Part shown: positions 34,601 through 41,340 of the stretch, piece by piece
Layout: every line of letters begins with the position of its first letter
Numbering within the stretch: the first letter of the stretch is position 1
Assembly (NCBI GenBank): GCA_046303115.1
Contig: JBKCGZ010000054.1
Span: forward strand, 1 to 44,401
DNA: 44,401 nucleotides
Direction of reading: 5' to 3'
DNA from: CAINEC01 sp046303115
GTDB lineage: Bacteria > Bacteroidota > Bacteroidia > AKYH767-A > OLB10
Notes under the pieces: model-generated
Database searches by the model: none
What the model saw: only the letters and a program-made list of their open reading frames with translations
What the model was told of the DNA's origin: nothing
Position numbers and translations under genes: made by a program

Positions 34601-35285
34601 CTACTGTTTGACCGCTTAACGTTCTTCCGCTGGCATCCGTAATAGTTCCAGATATCATCACAGGCAAGTCGACTCCTTTTTCCTCCTGCACTAATTGAAT
34701 GGCATATAAAGCTGCCTTTGCATTTAACGTATCAAAAATTGTTTCAATTAACAATAAGTCAACGCCCCCTTCAATTAATCCTTTTACTTGTTCTGCATAG
34801 GCTTCCACCAACATATCAAAAGTTACTGCTCTGTAACCAGGATCATTTACATCTGGAGAAATAGAGGCAGTACGATTTGTTGGACCGATAGCGCCTGCAA
34901 CATACTTCGTATAATCATCGCCGTTAGTATCATAATATTCATCAACTGCTGCGCGAGCCAATTTAGCTGCTTCTACATTTAGCTCATAAGAAAGCGACTC
35001 CATGTTATAATCAGCCATGGAAATCACCTGAGCGGAAAAGGTATTCGTTTCAATAATATCTGCTCCTGCGTTCAGGTATTCAAGATGAATTGCTTTAATA
35101 ATATCGGGACGCGTTAGATTAAGCAACTCATTATTGCCTTTTACATCACTTGCCCAATTTGCGAATCGTTCGCCACGATAATCTTTCTCCTCCAGCTTAT
35201 ACCGCTGAATCATCGTACCCATTGCCCCATCAATAACAAGGACACGTTGTTTTAAATCACTTTCTATCTTCTTACTCATTTTCAT
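31614..35285 (-). CDS. metH: Cobalamin-dependent methionine synthase
   Basis: Methylates homocysteine with methyl-tetrahydrofolate via cobalamin. 1223 residues carry all four modules. The homocysteine domain (about 1-325) has Zn-binding Cys in GLNCALGAKEM and GGCCGTTPDHI. The folate domain includes NVGERTNVTGSRKF. The cobalamin domain (about 645-880) has the base-off ligand His in ATVKGDVHDIGKNIVGVV. The C-terminal reactivation domain contains ALADRLAEAFAEHLHE and the SAM-binding RPAPGYPAQPDHTEK. The start is probably ATG at 35285, or 35279 two codons on; an in-frame TTG at 35288 is disfavoured. Expression is governed by a SAM-I riboswitch with attenuator in a leader of about 200 bases. Monocistronic. 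Confidence 0.97.
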   Translation of the reverse strand: MKMSKKIESDLKQRVLVIDGAMGTMIQRYKLEEKDYRGERFANWASDVKGNNELLNLTRPDIIKAIHLEYLNAGADIIETNTFSAQVISMADYNMESLSYELNVEAAKLARAAVDEYYDTNGDDYTKYVAGAIGPTNRTASISPDVNDPGYRAVTFDMLVEAYAEQVKGLIEGGVDLLLIETIFDTLNAKAALYAIQLVQEEKGVDLPVMISGTITDASGRTLSGQTVEAFLTSLSHVNLLSIGLNCALGAKEMRPYLKELSDKSPFFISAYPNAGLPNQFGGYDETPHAMGHQIIDFLNSGFLNIVGGCCGTTPDHIAEIARIASTVKPRVRPERDHLLHLSGLEAVTLRPESNFMNVGERTNVTGSRKFARLIAEENYEEALSIARDQVDGGAQAIDVNMDEGMLDSEKVMVKFLNLIAAEPDISKLPIMIDSSKFHVIEAGLKCVQGKSIVNSISLKEGEEAFINQAKTILRYGAAVIVMAFDEVGQADSYQRRIEICERAYRILVDKVKFPPQDIIFDPNIFPVATGMEEHRRNALDFFEATAWIKKNLPYAKVSGGVSNVSFSFRGNDHVREAIHAAFLFHAIKHGMDMGIVNPGQLQVYDDIDKELLQRVEDVLFDRSEDATENLINYADQIKGAGKKVEREVLWRNESLEERIKYSLVKGVVDFIDADMEEAHLKYDKALHIIEGPLMDGMNVVGDLFGEGKMFLPQVVKSARVMKKAVAYLLPYLEAEKTSASSKAGKILMATVKGDVHDIGKNIVGVVMACNNYDVVDIGVMVPCDKILAAAIEHQVDAIGLSGLITPSLDEMVHVAKEMERAGMKIPLMIGGATTSKVHTAVKIAPHYSGPVVHVNDASRSVPVLGSLLSNENKEQFMKGIVDDYARIRTQHENANNQNKFISLHDAQQNKLKINWTKEVIVAPAKTGVTVLENYPLDKLVPYIDWTPFFHSWEMKGSYPKILDDKEKGEEARKLFADAQAMLDKIVNENWLQANAVIGLFPANAVGDDIEVYADENRNQLITKFHTLRQQTLKPEGHQNIALSDYVAPKSSGVNDYVGAFALTAGQGIDSRVEEFEKNHDDYSAIMLKALADRLAEAFAEHLHECVRKDFWGYAKGETLSNQELIQEKYHGIRPAPGYPAQPDHTEKNQLFELLKATNATGITLTESLAMLPTASVCGLYLASKHAQYFGLGKINKEQVEDYAKRKGMDTEVVAKWLAPVLN

Positions 35286-35303
35286 CAATGGTTATAAAAT
35301 AAA

Positions 35304-35333
35304 AAATCTCTTCTGGATAGCCGGAAGAGATTT
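35304..35333 (-). terminator. Riboswitch-controlled attenuator in the metH leader
   Basis: On the minus strand AAATCTCTTC pairs with GAAGAGATTT around a 10-base loop, followed by a T-rich run (TTTTTTATTTT). It lies between the SAM-I aptamer and the metH start, where an expression platform is expected: high SAM should favour this terminator. Confidence 0.85.
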
Positions 35334-35361
35334 ACCTATGTTTTATTTAGAAATCTTTCGG

Positions 35362-35466
35362 CAGTTATCTTTTTTCAAACTAATTGAATCAGGAATTGGC
35401 ACCTTCTTTTGCAAGGGTTGCCAAGGCATCATAGGGCTCAGTCCCTCCACCTTTCTGGATAATTGC
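35362..35466 (-). ncRNA. SAM-I (S-box) riboswitch of metH
   Basis: The minus strand shows the S-box core in order. P1 is TTATC near 35465 pairing with GATAA near 35362. GGTGGAGGGACTGAGCCC (35434-35451) is followed by CTATGATGCC and GGCAACC (35416-35422) and by AAGGTGCCAATTCC (35392-35405). These match the conserved P2/P3/J3-4 elements of the SAM-I aptamer, which binds S-adenosylmethionine. The attenuator at 35304-35333 lies downstream, so SAM should repress methionine synthesis by premature termination. Exact ends are approximate because they were folded by eye. Confidence 0.92.
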
Positions 35467-35498
35467 TTTGTTTAATAGTTATTACTAAGAACGCGCTG

Positions 35499-35506
35499 CA
35501 AAGTTA
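35499..35506 (-). promoter_or_regulatory. -7 promoter box (TAACTTTG) of the metH leader
   Basis: TAACTTTG on the minus strand lies about 33 bases before the start of the SAM-I aptamer, giving a leader of about 200 bases to metH. Confidence 0.6.
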
Positions 35507-35596
35507 TAACAAATGACATCAAATAAAAAATTAGATCCATTAGATACTTATCGGAAAGAAAATTCGAATTATTAGGGTTTATATGCCTAGCAAGAT

Positions 35597-35604
35597 TACC
35601 TTTG
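35597..35604 (+). promoter_or_regulatory. -7 promoter box (TACCTTTG), OmpA-family gene
   Basis: TACCTTTG exactly matches TAnnTTTG and ends 24 bases before the ATG at 35629. An in-frame TTG at 35602 lies inside the box and cannot be the start. Confidence 0.65.
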
Positions 35605-35628
35605 CTCCCCGCATTTAATTATAACAAA

Positions 35629-36984
35629 ATGAAAAAATTACTCATCGTTTGTGTATTCACCGTAACAACTGTTATAGGATTTTCGCAAACAGCAAAACGC
35701 CCTCAGGCTATTGGTGGATTTATTGGATTAACTCAATACAATGGCGACTTAGGGCAGGGATTCTTTGGAAAAGGTCAGGCATCGCATGCGCATATTGGCT
35801 TTAATTACAGTCATTATATCACTCCTAATGTTGATTTTATTTCAAATCTATCATTTGGTTCTGTTGGCTACAGAGAGTATTTGGGAAAAGGATTTAAAGC
35901 AAATCAACTTGCCTGGAACGCAGAAGTACGACTATATCTTTTAAATACAGATAAGAATGTATTATCTCCATTCGCTCATGGTGGGATTGGATTTCAGAAA
36001 TTAAGTGGTAAAGAAGTGGTTGAAGGTACCGACTTCTGTTTCCCATTTGGTGCTGGAGTACGTTATCAAATAAACGAGTTATGGAATGTTTATTTATCAG
36101 AAACAGTTTTATATTCTGATCATGACAATCGTGATTTTTCAGTTCGTAACGATAATGATTCTTATCTGATGCATAGCATTGGAATATCTAAAAACTTTGG
36201 TCTTTTAAAAGACAGCGACAAAGATGGTGTGCCAGATAAAGAAGATAAATGTCCGAAGACTCCTAAGGGAACTGCAGTAGATGCTGATGGTTGTCCTTTA
36301 GATCGTGATGGTGATGGAATTCTTGATGCAGTTGACAAATGTCCAGATGTAAAAGGAACAGCTGCTACACAAGGTTGCCCTGATAAAGACAAAGACGGTA
36401 TTGCAGATGCCGATGATAAATGTCCGGATGTATTTGGTGTAATTGCTATGAAAGGTTGTCCGGATCAAGATGGTGATGGAATTACGGATGCAGACGATGC
36501 TTGTCCGACAGAAAAAGGGGATATCAGTATGAAAGGTTGTCCTGATAAAGACGGAGATAAACTTGCTGATAATATTGACCAATGTCCAGAGGTAGCTGGA
36601 CCAGTAGAAAACAAAGGTTGTCCGTATGAAAAAGATCAGGTTGCTATTATGGAAAAGGCCGATAATGTTTATTTCGAATTAGGAAAAGATATTATTCAAA
36701 ACAATTACAGTGTTGCATTAGATCAGGTTGCTGATTTGATGAAGAAAAATCCTAATTACACTTTAGAAATTGAAGGGCATACCGATAATACTGGCGATGC
36801 TACTAAGAACATGGATTTATCGCAACGCCGTTCAAATACAATTAAAAATTATTTGATTAAAAAAGGCATTGACGAAAAACGTTTAACGGCAAAAGGCTTT
36901 GGTGATACTCGTCCGCTCGTACCTAACGATACTGAAGAAAATAAAGCGAAGAACCGAAGAGTAGAGTTTAAAGTAAATCGTTAA
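35629..36984 (+). CDS. OmpA-family protein with thrombospondin type 3 repeats
   Basis: 451-residue outer-membrane protein that probably links the outer membrane to peptidoglycan. A signal peptide (KKLLIVCVFTVTTVIGFSQ) precedes a beta-barrel-like domain (about 20-190; GGFIGLTQYNGDLGQGFFG is typical). Five TSP3-type calcium-binding repeats (about 195-332) of the form DxDGDGIxDxxDxCP...GCP follow, and then the OmpA C-terminal domain (about 340-451) with LEIEGHTDNTGDATKNMDLSQ, RRSNTIKNYLIKKG and NRRVEFKV. The peptidoglycan-contacting Asp and Arg residues are present. Start is ATG at 35629 after a promoter box. Divergent from metH and followed by a terminator. Confidence 0.92.
   Translation: MKKLLIVCVFTVTTVIGFSQTAKRPQAIGGFIGLTQYNGDLGQGFFGKGQASHAHIGFNYSHYITPNVDFISNLSFGSVGYREYLGKGFKANQLAWNAEVRLYLLNTDKNVLSPFAHGGIGFQKLSGKEVVEGTDFCFPFGAGVRYQINELWNVYLSETVLYSDHDNRDFSVRNDNDSYLMHSIGISKNFGLLKDSDKDGVPDKEDKCPKTPKGTAVDADGCPLDRDGDGILDAVDKCPDVKGTAATQGCPDKDKDGIADADDKCPDVFGVIAMKGCPDQDGDGITDADDACPTEKGDISMKGCPDKDGDKLADNIDQCPEVAGPVENKGCPYEKDQVAIMEKADNVYFELGKDIIQNNYSVALDQVADLMKKNPNYTLEIEGHTDNTGDATKNMDLSQRRSNTIKNYLIKKGIDEKRLTAKGFGDTRPLVPNDTEENKAKNRRVEFKVNR
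36211..36624 (+). repeat. Five tandem TSP3-encoding units of about 78-81 bases
   Basis: Each unit encodes an Asp-rich calcium-binding loop ending in GCP (for example DKDKDGIADADDKCP). The nucleotide copies are diverged, so this is a protein repeat rather than a recent DNA expansion. Confidence 0.85.
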
Positions 36985-36994
36985 AAATAAAATG

Positions 36995-37024
36995 AAAGAG
37001 GTCATCGTAACAGATGGCCTCTTT
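36995..37024 (+). terminator. Terminator after the OmpA-family gene
   Basis: AAAGAGGTCATC pairs with GATGGCCTCTTT (one G-U pair) around a 6-base loop and is followed by further T's. It lies ten bases after the stop at 36984. Confidence 0.85.
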
Positions 37025-37080
37025 TTTTGAAATAATACAAAAGATTAACAATCGGCTAATGTTTGTGCTGGTTAAATGGT

Positions 37081-37088
37081 TAATTTTG
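37081..37088 (+). promoter_or_regulatory. -7 promoter box (TAATTTTG) of prfB
   Basis: TAATTTTG exactly matches TAnnTTTG and ends seven bases before the prfB ATG at 37096. TTG lies 15 bases upstream, slightly closer than usual. Confidence 0.6.
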
Positions 37089-37095
37089 TGGAATT

Positions 37096-38179
37096 ATGAT
37101 TATAGAGCAATTAAAAGACCTTTCGGATAGAACAGCTGCTCTGAGGAGGCATCTTTGACGTCGATAACCGACTCGAACAAATAGCTCAGGAAGAGCAACT
37201 CACCCACGCACCTGATTTTTGGAATGACTCAAAGCGTGCAGAACAAATTTTAAAGAACATTAATTTTAAGAAAGATTGGACGAACGCTTTTAAAGAAGTT
37301 CAATCGGCTGTTGATGATTTGACTGTTCTTTTCGAATTTCACAAAGAAGGTGAAGCAACAGAAGAAGAAGTAGATAATTCTTATCGTCAAACATTAAAGT
37401 TATTAGAAGACCTTGAATTTAAAAACATGCTTAGTGGCGAAGAAGACCGCTTAAGCGCTGTATTAACGATTAATTCAGGAGCTGGTGGTACAGAGAGTCA
37501 AGATTGGGCTTCGATGTTACTAAGGATGTATTTACGTTGGGCAGAGCGACATAAATTTAAAGTAACTGAAATTGATTACCTCGATGGCGATGGTGCTGGG
37601 ATTAAATCAGCCACCTATGAAATTGAAGGAGCTTATGCTTATGGTTATTTGAAAAGTGAAAATGGCGTTCATCGATTAGTGCGCATTTCTCCTTTTGATG
37701 CAAATGCAAAACGACATACTTCATTTGCTTCTGTATATGCTTATCCTTTGATTGATGATGAAATCAATATTGAAATTAAAGATGCGGATATTTCTATTCA
37801 GACATCACGTTCGGGAGGTGCTGGTGGACAAAATGTAAATAAAGTAGAAACCAAAGTTCAGTTGACGCATCATCCAACGGGCATTGTTGTAATTTGTCAG
37901 GTAGAACGTACGCAAGGTGGAAATAAGGAGCGAGCGATGCAAATGTTGCGTTCGCAGTTATATGAGTTAGAAATCAGAAAACGTAACGAAGCGAAAGCCG
38001 CAACTGAAAGTTCGAAAAAGAAAATCGAATGGGGAAGTCAGATTAGAAGTTATGTATTACATCCGTATAAATTAGTGAAGGATGTGCGCACTGATTATGA
38101 AACCTCTGATACAGGAGCTGTACTTGATGGAGAAATTGATGAATTCATCAAAGCTTACTTAATGGAATACGCAGAATAA
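37096..38179 (+). CDS. prfB: Peptide chain release factor 2, programmed +1 frameshift
   Basis: Terminates translation at UGA and UAA. Frame 0 starts at ATG 37096 and reads 20 codons to an in-frame TGA (37156-37158). Translation continues +1 from GAC at 37157, so the coding sequence joins 37096-37155 and 37157-38179 (360 residues). The frameshift site is AGGAGG CAT CTT TGA C, with the SD-like AGGAGG (37144-37149) three bases before the CTT slippery codon, as in E. coli prfB. The protein carries SPF in RISPFDANAKRHT (RF2 stop recognition) and the GGQ catalytic motif in SRSGGAGGQNVNKVETK. Followed after 35 bases by fumC. Not a pseudogene: this is the known autoregulatory design, in which low RF2 promotes frameshifting. 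Confidence 0.96.
37144..37159 (+). promoter_or_regulatory. prfB +1 recoding signal
   Basis: AGGAGG, three bases, then CTT-TGA-C: the SD-like stimulator, slippery Leu codon, in-frame stop and following C, spaced as in the classical RF2 site. Confidence 0.95.
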
Positions 38180-38214
38180 AATCAAAAAAATAAAAAGAAT
38201 AAATCATTTAGAAC

Positions 38215-39618
38215 ATGAATTACAGAATAGAAAAAGACACAATGGGAACAGTGCAAGTTCCAGCTGATGTTTATTGGGGAGCACAAACACAACGCTCTAT
38301 AGAGAATTTTAAAATTGCTCAGGACATTAATAAAATGCCGAAAGAAATTATTCGTGCATTTGCTATTTTGAAAAAAGCAGCTGCCATAACAAATATGGAA
38401 GCGGGCGTTTTACCAAGCGAAAAATGCGACTTAATTGGAAAAGTATGTGATGAAATTATAGAAGGTAAATTAGATGATCAATTTCCGTTAGTAGTTTGGC
38501 AAACAGGGTCAGGAACGCAAAGCAACATGAATGTTAACGAAGTAGTTGCTTATCGTGCACACGTAATGCAAGGCGGATCATTAATGGATGAGAAAAAAGC
38601 AGTACATCCTAATGATGATGTAAATAAATCGCAATCATCCAACGATACCTTCCCTACTGCGATGCATATTGCAGCTTATAAAATTTTGATGGATGTAACG
38701 TTACCGGGGTTACGTACTTTACGCGATACATTAAAAGCAAAGTCGAAAGAGTTCATGCATATTGTTAAAATCGGACGTACGCATTTAATGGATGCAACTC
38801 CTTTAACATTAGGTCAAGAGCTTAGCGGCTACGTATCACAGTTAGACCATGGCATTCGTGCTATAGAACATACATTACCTCACTTAGCTGAACTTGCGTT
38901 AGGAGGAACAGCAGTAGGAACAGGAATTAATACGCCCAAAGGGTATTCTGAAAATGTTGCAAGAAATATTGCTGAACTTTCAGGACTTCCATTTATCACA
39001 GCGGAAAATAAATTTGAAGCATTAGCAGCGCATGATGCAATTGTAGAAGCGCATGGAGCTTTAAAAACTGTTGCTGTTAGCTTAATGAAAATTGGTAATG
39101 ATATTCGTTTATTAGCATCAGGACCTCGTTGTGGTATTGGAGAATTATTTATCCCTGATAACGAGCCAGGATCTTCTATCATGCCAGGCAAAGTAAATCC
39201 TACGCAATGTGAAGCAATGACTATGGTTGCTGCGCAAGTAATGGGTAACGATGTTGCGATAAACATTGGTGGTGCTACAGGGCATTTCGAATTGAATGTA
39301 TTCAAGCCAGTAATGATTTATAACTTTTTACATTCTGCACGATTGATTGGTGACGTATGTATGTCGTTTAATGATAAGTGCGCAGTAGGCATTCAACCGA
39401 TTGAAGCAAATATTAAAAATAATTTAAACAATTCATTGATGTTAGTAACATCATTGAATACGCATATTGGTTATTACAAAGCAGCAGAGATTGCACAAAC
39501 TGCACATCGTGATGGAAAGACATTAAAAGAAACAGCTATTGCATTAGGCTATTTAACTGCAGAAGAATTTGACCAATGGGTTGATCCATTGACAATGGTA
39601 GGTGAATTACCATCTTAA
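38215..39618 (+). CDS. fumC: Class II fumarate hydratase
   Basis: Iron-free, oxygen-stable fumarase that hydrates fumarate to L-malate (TCA cycle). 467 residues, homotetramer in the family. Motifs: QTGSGTQSNMNVNEV (substrate binding), HPNDDVNKSQSSNDTFPTAMH, GRTHLMDATPLTLGQE, and the superfamily signature GSSIMPGKVNPTQCEA with the catalytic Ser loop. All are intact. It follows prfB by 35 bases and precedes the dihydroorotase gene by 12 bases, so it probably belongs to a prfB-fumC-dihydroorotase-DUF4296 transcript. The ATG at 38215 has an A-rich upstream region and no SD. Confidence 0.97.
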   Translation: MNYRIEKDTMGTVQVPADVYWGAQTQRSIENFKIAQDINKMPKEIIRAFAILKKAAAITNMEAGVLPSEKCDLIGKVCDEIIEGKLDDQFPLVVWQTGSGTQSNMNVNEVVAYRAHVMQGGSLMDEKKAVHPNDDVNKSQSSNDTFPTAMHIAAYKILMDVTLPGLRTLRDTLKAKSKEFMHIVKIGRTHLMDATPLTLGQELSGYVSQLDHGIRAIEHTLPHLAELALGGTAVGTGINTPKGYSENVARNIAELSGLPFITAENKFEALAAHDAIVEAHGALKTVAVSLMKIGNDIRLLASGPRCGIGELFIPDNEPGSSIMPGKVNPTQCEAMTMVAAQVMGNDVAINIGGATGHFELNVFKPVMIYNFLHSARLIGDVCMSFNDKCAVGIQPIEANIKNNLNNSLMLVTSLNTHIGYYKAAEIAQTAHRDGKTLKETAIALGYLTAEEFDQWVDPLTMVGELPS

Positions 39619-39630
39619 TATTTGATTGTT

Positions 39631-40974
39631 ATGAATACAACTACAGTAATAAAAAATGCAAGCCTTGTAAATGAAAATAAAATTTACAGCGCAGATGTAT
39701 TGATTAAGAATGGTCGAATTGAAAAAATAGACCAATCGATATCTGTCAATGAAAATTGCTTAGAAATTAATGCAGAGCATTTACATTTATTACCAGGTTG
39801 TATTGATGATCAGGTACACTTTAGAGAACCAGGATTAACACATAAAGGGGAAATTTATACAGAAGCTAAAGCAGCGGTTGCAGGTGGTATTACCAGTTAC
39901 ATGGAAATGCCGAATACAAATCCTCAAACAATTACTCAAGAATTGTTAGAAGTAAAATATCACCGAGCTTCGGAATGTTCCTTAGCGAATTATAGTTTTT
40001 TCATGGGCGTGACAAATCACAACTATGAAGAAGTTGTTCGCACAAACCCTTTGAATGTTTGCGGAATTAAAATATTCATGGGTTCAAGTACTGGCGATAT
40101 GTTGGTAGATGATGCCAATGTTTTGTGTAGAATATTTGGCAATGCTCCTACTCTTATTGCTGTTCATTGCGAAGATGAAGCTACCGTAAGAAAAAACTTA
40201 GCGTTGGCAAAGGAAAAATATGGAGATGATATTCCAATTGAAATGCATCCGATTATCAGAGATGAAGAAGCATGTTACTTATCATCGTCGCTTGCAGCAG
40301 ACCTAGCTAAGAGAAAAGGCACACGATTACATATTTTGCATATTTCGACAGAAAAAGAATTGTCACTTTTCGATAATGCGTTGGCTTTAGCTGATAAAAA
40401 GATTACTGCCGAGGCATGCATTCATCATCTATATTTTACGGATGATGATTACAAAACGAAAGGTTCGCTAATCAAATGGAATCCTGCAGTAAAATCGAAG
40501 AGAGATAGAGATGCGATACGAGCAGCAGTAAACAATAATCTTATTGATGTTATTGCAACAGATCATGCGCCACATACGATCGAAGAAAAAAACAATAAGT
40601 ATTTAATGGCACCATCTGGGGGACCACTTGTTCAACATGCATTACCAGCTATGTTGAATGCGGTTAGTGAAGGTTGGATAACGATAGAGAAAGTAGTTGA
40701 GAAAATGTCGCACTCTGTAGCTGTTTGCTTTAACCTGGAAGAGAGAGGATACATCCGAGAAGGATACTATGCTGATTTAGTTTTAGTGGATTTGAAAAAA
40801 CAAACTGCCGTTACTAAAGAAAATATTTTATACAAATGTGGTTGGTCGCCATTTGAAGGAACAACTTTTCAAGGAGCAATTGACAGTACCTTTGTAAACG
40901 GACATCGAGTATATCATCAAGGAAATTTCGATGAAAGCAATTTGGGTAAACGATTAACATTTGCAAGACGATGA
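39631..40974 (+). CDS. pyrC: Dihydroorotase
   Basis: Cyclises carbamoyl-aspartate to dihydroorotate in pyrimidine synthesis. 447-residue amidohydrolase with a beta-alpha barrel: LPGCIDDQVHFREPGLTHKG (metal/substrate loop), GGITSYMEMPNTNPQT, CGIKIFMGSSTGDMLVD, VHCEDEATV, LHILHISTEKELSLF, and the catalytic Asp in DVIATDHAPHTIEEK. The usual HxH metal motif reads QVH: the first His is Gln, while the later His ligands and Asp are present. Start is ATG at 39631, 12 bases after fumC; an in-frame TTG at 39622 is less likely. Its stop overlaps the next start in ATGA. The symbol denotes function; the subclass is not certain. Confidence 0.92.
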   Translation: MNTTTVIKNASLVNENKIYSADVLIKNGRIEKIDQSISVNENCLEINAEHLHLLPGCIDDQVHFREPGLTHKGEIYTEAKAAVAGGITSYMEMPNTNPQTITQELLEVKYHRASECSLANYSFFMGVTNHNYEEVVRTNPLNVCGIKIFMGSSTGDMLVDDANVLCRIFGNAPTLIAVHCEDEATVRKNLALAKEKYGDDIPIEMHPIIRDEEACYLSSSLAADLAKRKGTRLHILHISTEKELSLFDNALALADKKITAEACIHHLYFTDDDYKTKGSLIKWNPAVKSKRDRDAIRAAVNNNLIDVIATDHAPHTIEEKNNKYLMAPSGGPLVQHALPAMLNAVSEGWITIEKVVEKMSHSVAVCFNLEERGYIREGYYADLVLVDLKKQTAVTKENILYKCGWSPFEGTTFQGAIDSTFVNGHRVYHQGNFDESNLGKRLTFARR

Positions 40975-41318
40975 AAAAAATAGTTGTTTACATCACTTGT
41001 GTTATGCTAATGGTTGCATGTGGCAAAGGAGAAGAAAAAATTCCCGATGATTTAATTGCGAGAGAAAAGTTAATTCCACTCTTAGCCGATATGCAATATA
41101 CAGAAGCCATTATTCAGCTAAAGAATCTCAGTTATACTGATAGTACAAAAACAGTTGCTTACGGACATTATAAATATGTTTTAGAAAAGCACAAAGTAAG
41201 TTCAGAAGATTTTAAGAAAACGTTTAATTGGTATAAAAATCATCCAAAAGAAATGAGCGAATTGTATAGGGATGTCCTGACACAATTAAGCAAAGATGCA
41301 GCAACAAAAAAACCCTGA
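40971..41318 (+). CDS. DUF4296 lipoprotein
   Basis: 115-residue predicted lipoprotein (signal KKIVVYITCVMLMVAC with lipobox Cys). The mature part fits the DUF4296 pattern: PDDLIAREKLIPLLADMQYTEA, then YGHYKYVLEKHKVSSEDFKKTFNWYKNHPKEMSELY, all helical. Its function is unknown. It overlaps the dihydroorotase gene by four bases (ATGA), so it is translationally coupled. Its stop codon lies within the stem of a bidirectional terminator. Confidence 0.85.
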   Translation: MKKIVVYITCVMLMVACGKGEEKIPDDLIAREKLIPLLADMQYTEAIIQLKNLSYTDSTKTVAYGHYKYVLEKHKVSSEDFKKTFNWYKNHPKEMSELYRDVLTQLSKDAATKKP

Positions 41319-41336
41319 CCAAATAGTCAGGGTTTT
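41309..41336. terminator. Bidirectional terminator between DUF4296 and S9 peptidase genes
   Basis: AAAACCCTGAC pairs with GTCAGGGTTTT around a 6-base loop. The TGA stop of the DUF4296 gene lies in the left arm, and the S9 peptidase gene ends a few bases to the right on the other strand. Confidence 0.9.
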
Positions 41337-41340
41337 ATTT

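Noticed and set aside
35602..35629. TTG start of the OmpA-family gene at 35602 (similarly 15466, 9290, 23790, 29373, 35288 for other genes)
   Set aside because: Several of these TTG codons lie in or before TAnnTTTG promoter boxes, and a good ATG with signal peptide or domain start follows in each case.
36162..36582. Reading frames opposite the TSP3 repeats
   Set aside because: They only mirror the repetitive Asp/Gly codons of the OmpA-family gene.
36211..36624. Tandem repeats as CRISPR or DNA satellite
   Set aside because: They encode in-frame TSP3 calcium-binding repeats, diverge at DNA level, and lack spacers.
37096..37158. prfB as a frameshifted pseudogene
   Set aside because: The in-frame TGA sits in the classical CTT-TGA-C recoding site with AGGAGG at the correct distance, and the rest of the protein is intact.
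38880..39305. 141-residue reading frame opposite fumC
   Set aside because: It is antisense to a highly conserved fumarase, has no promoter or family features, and results from codon bias.
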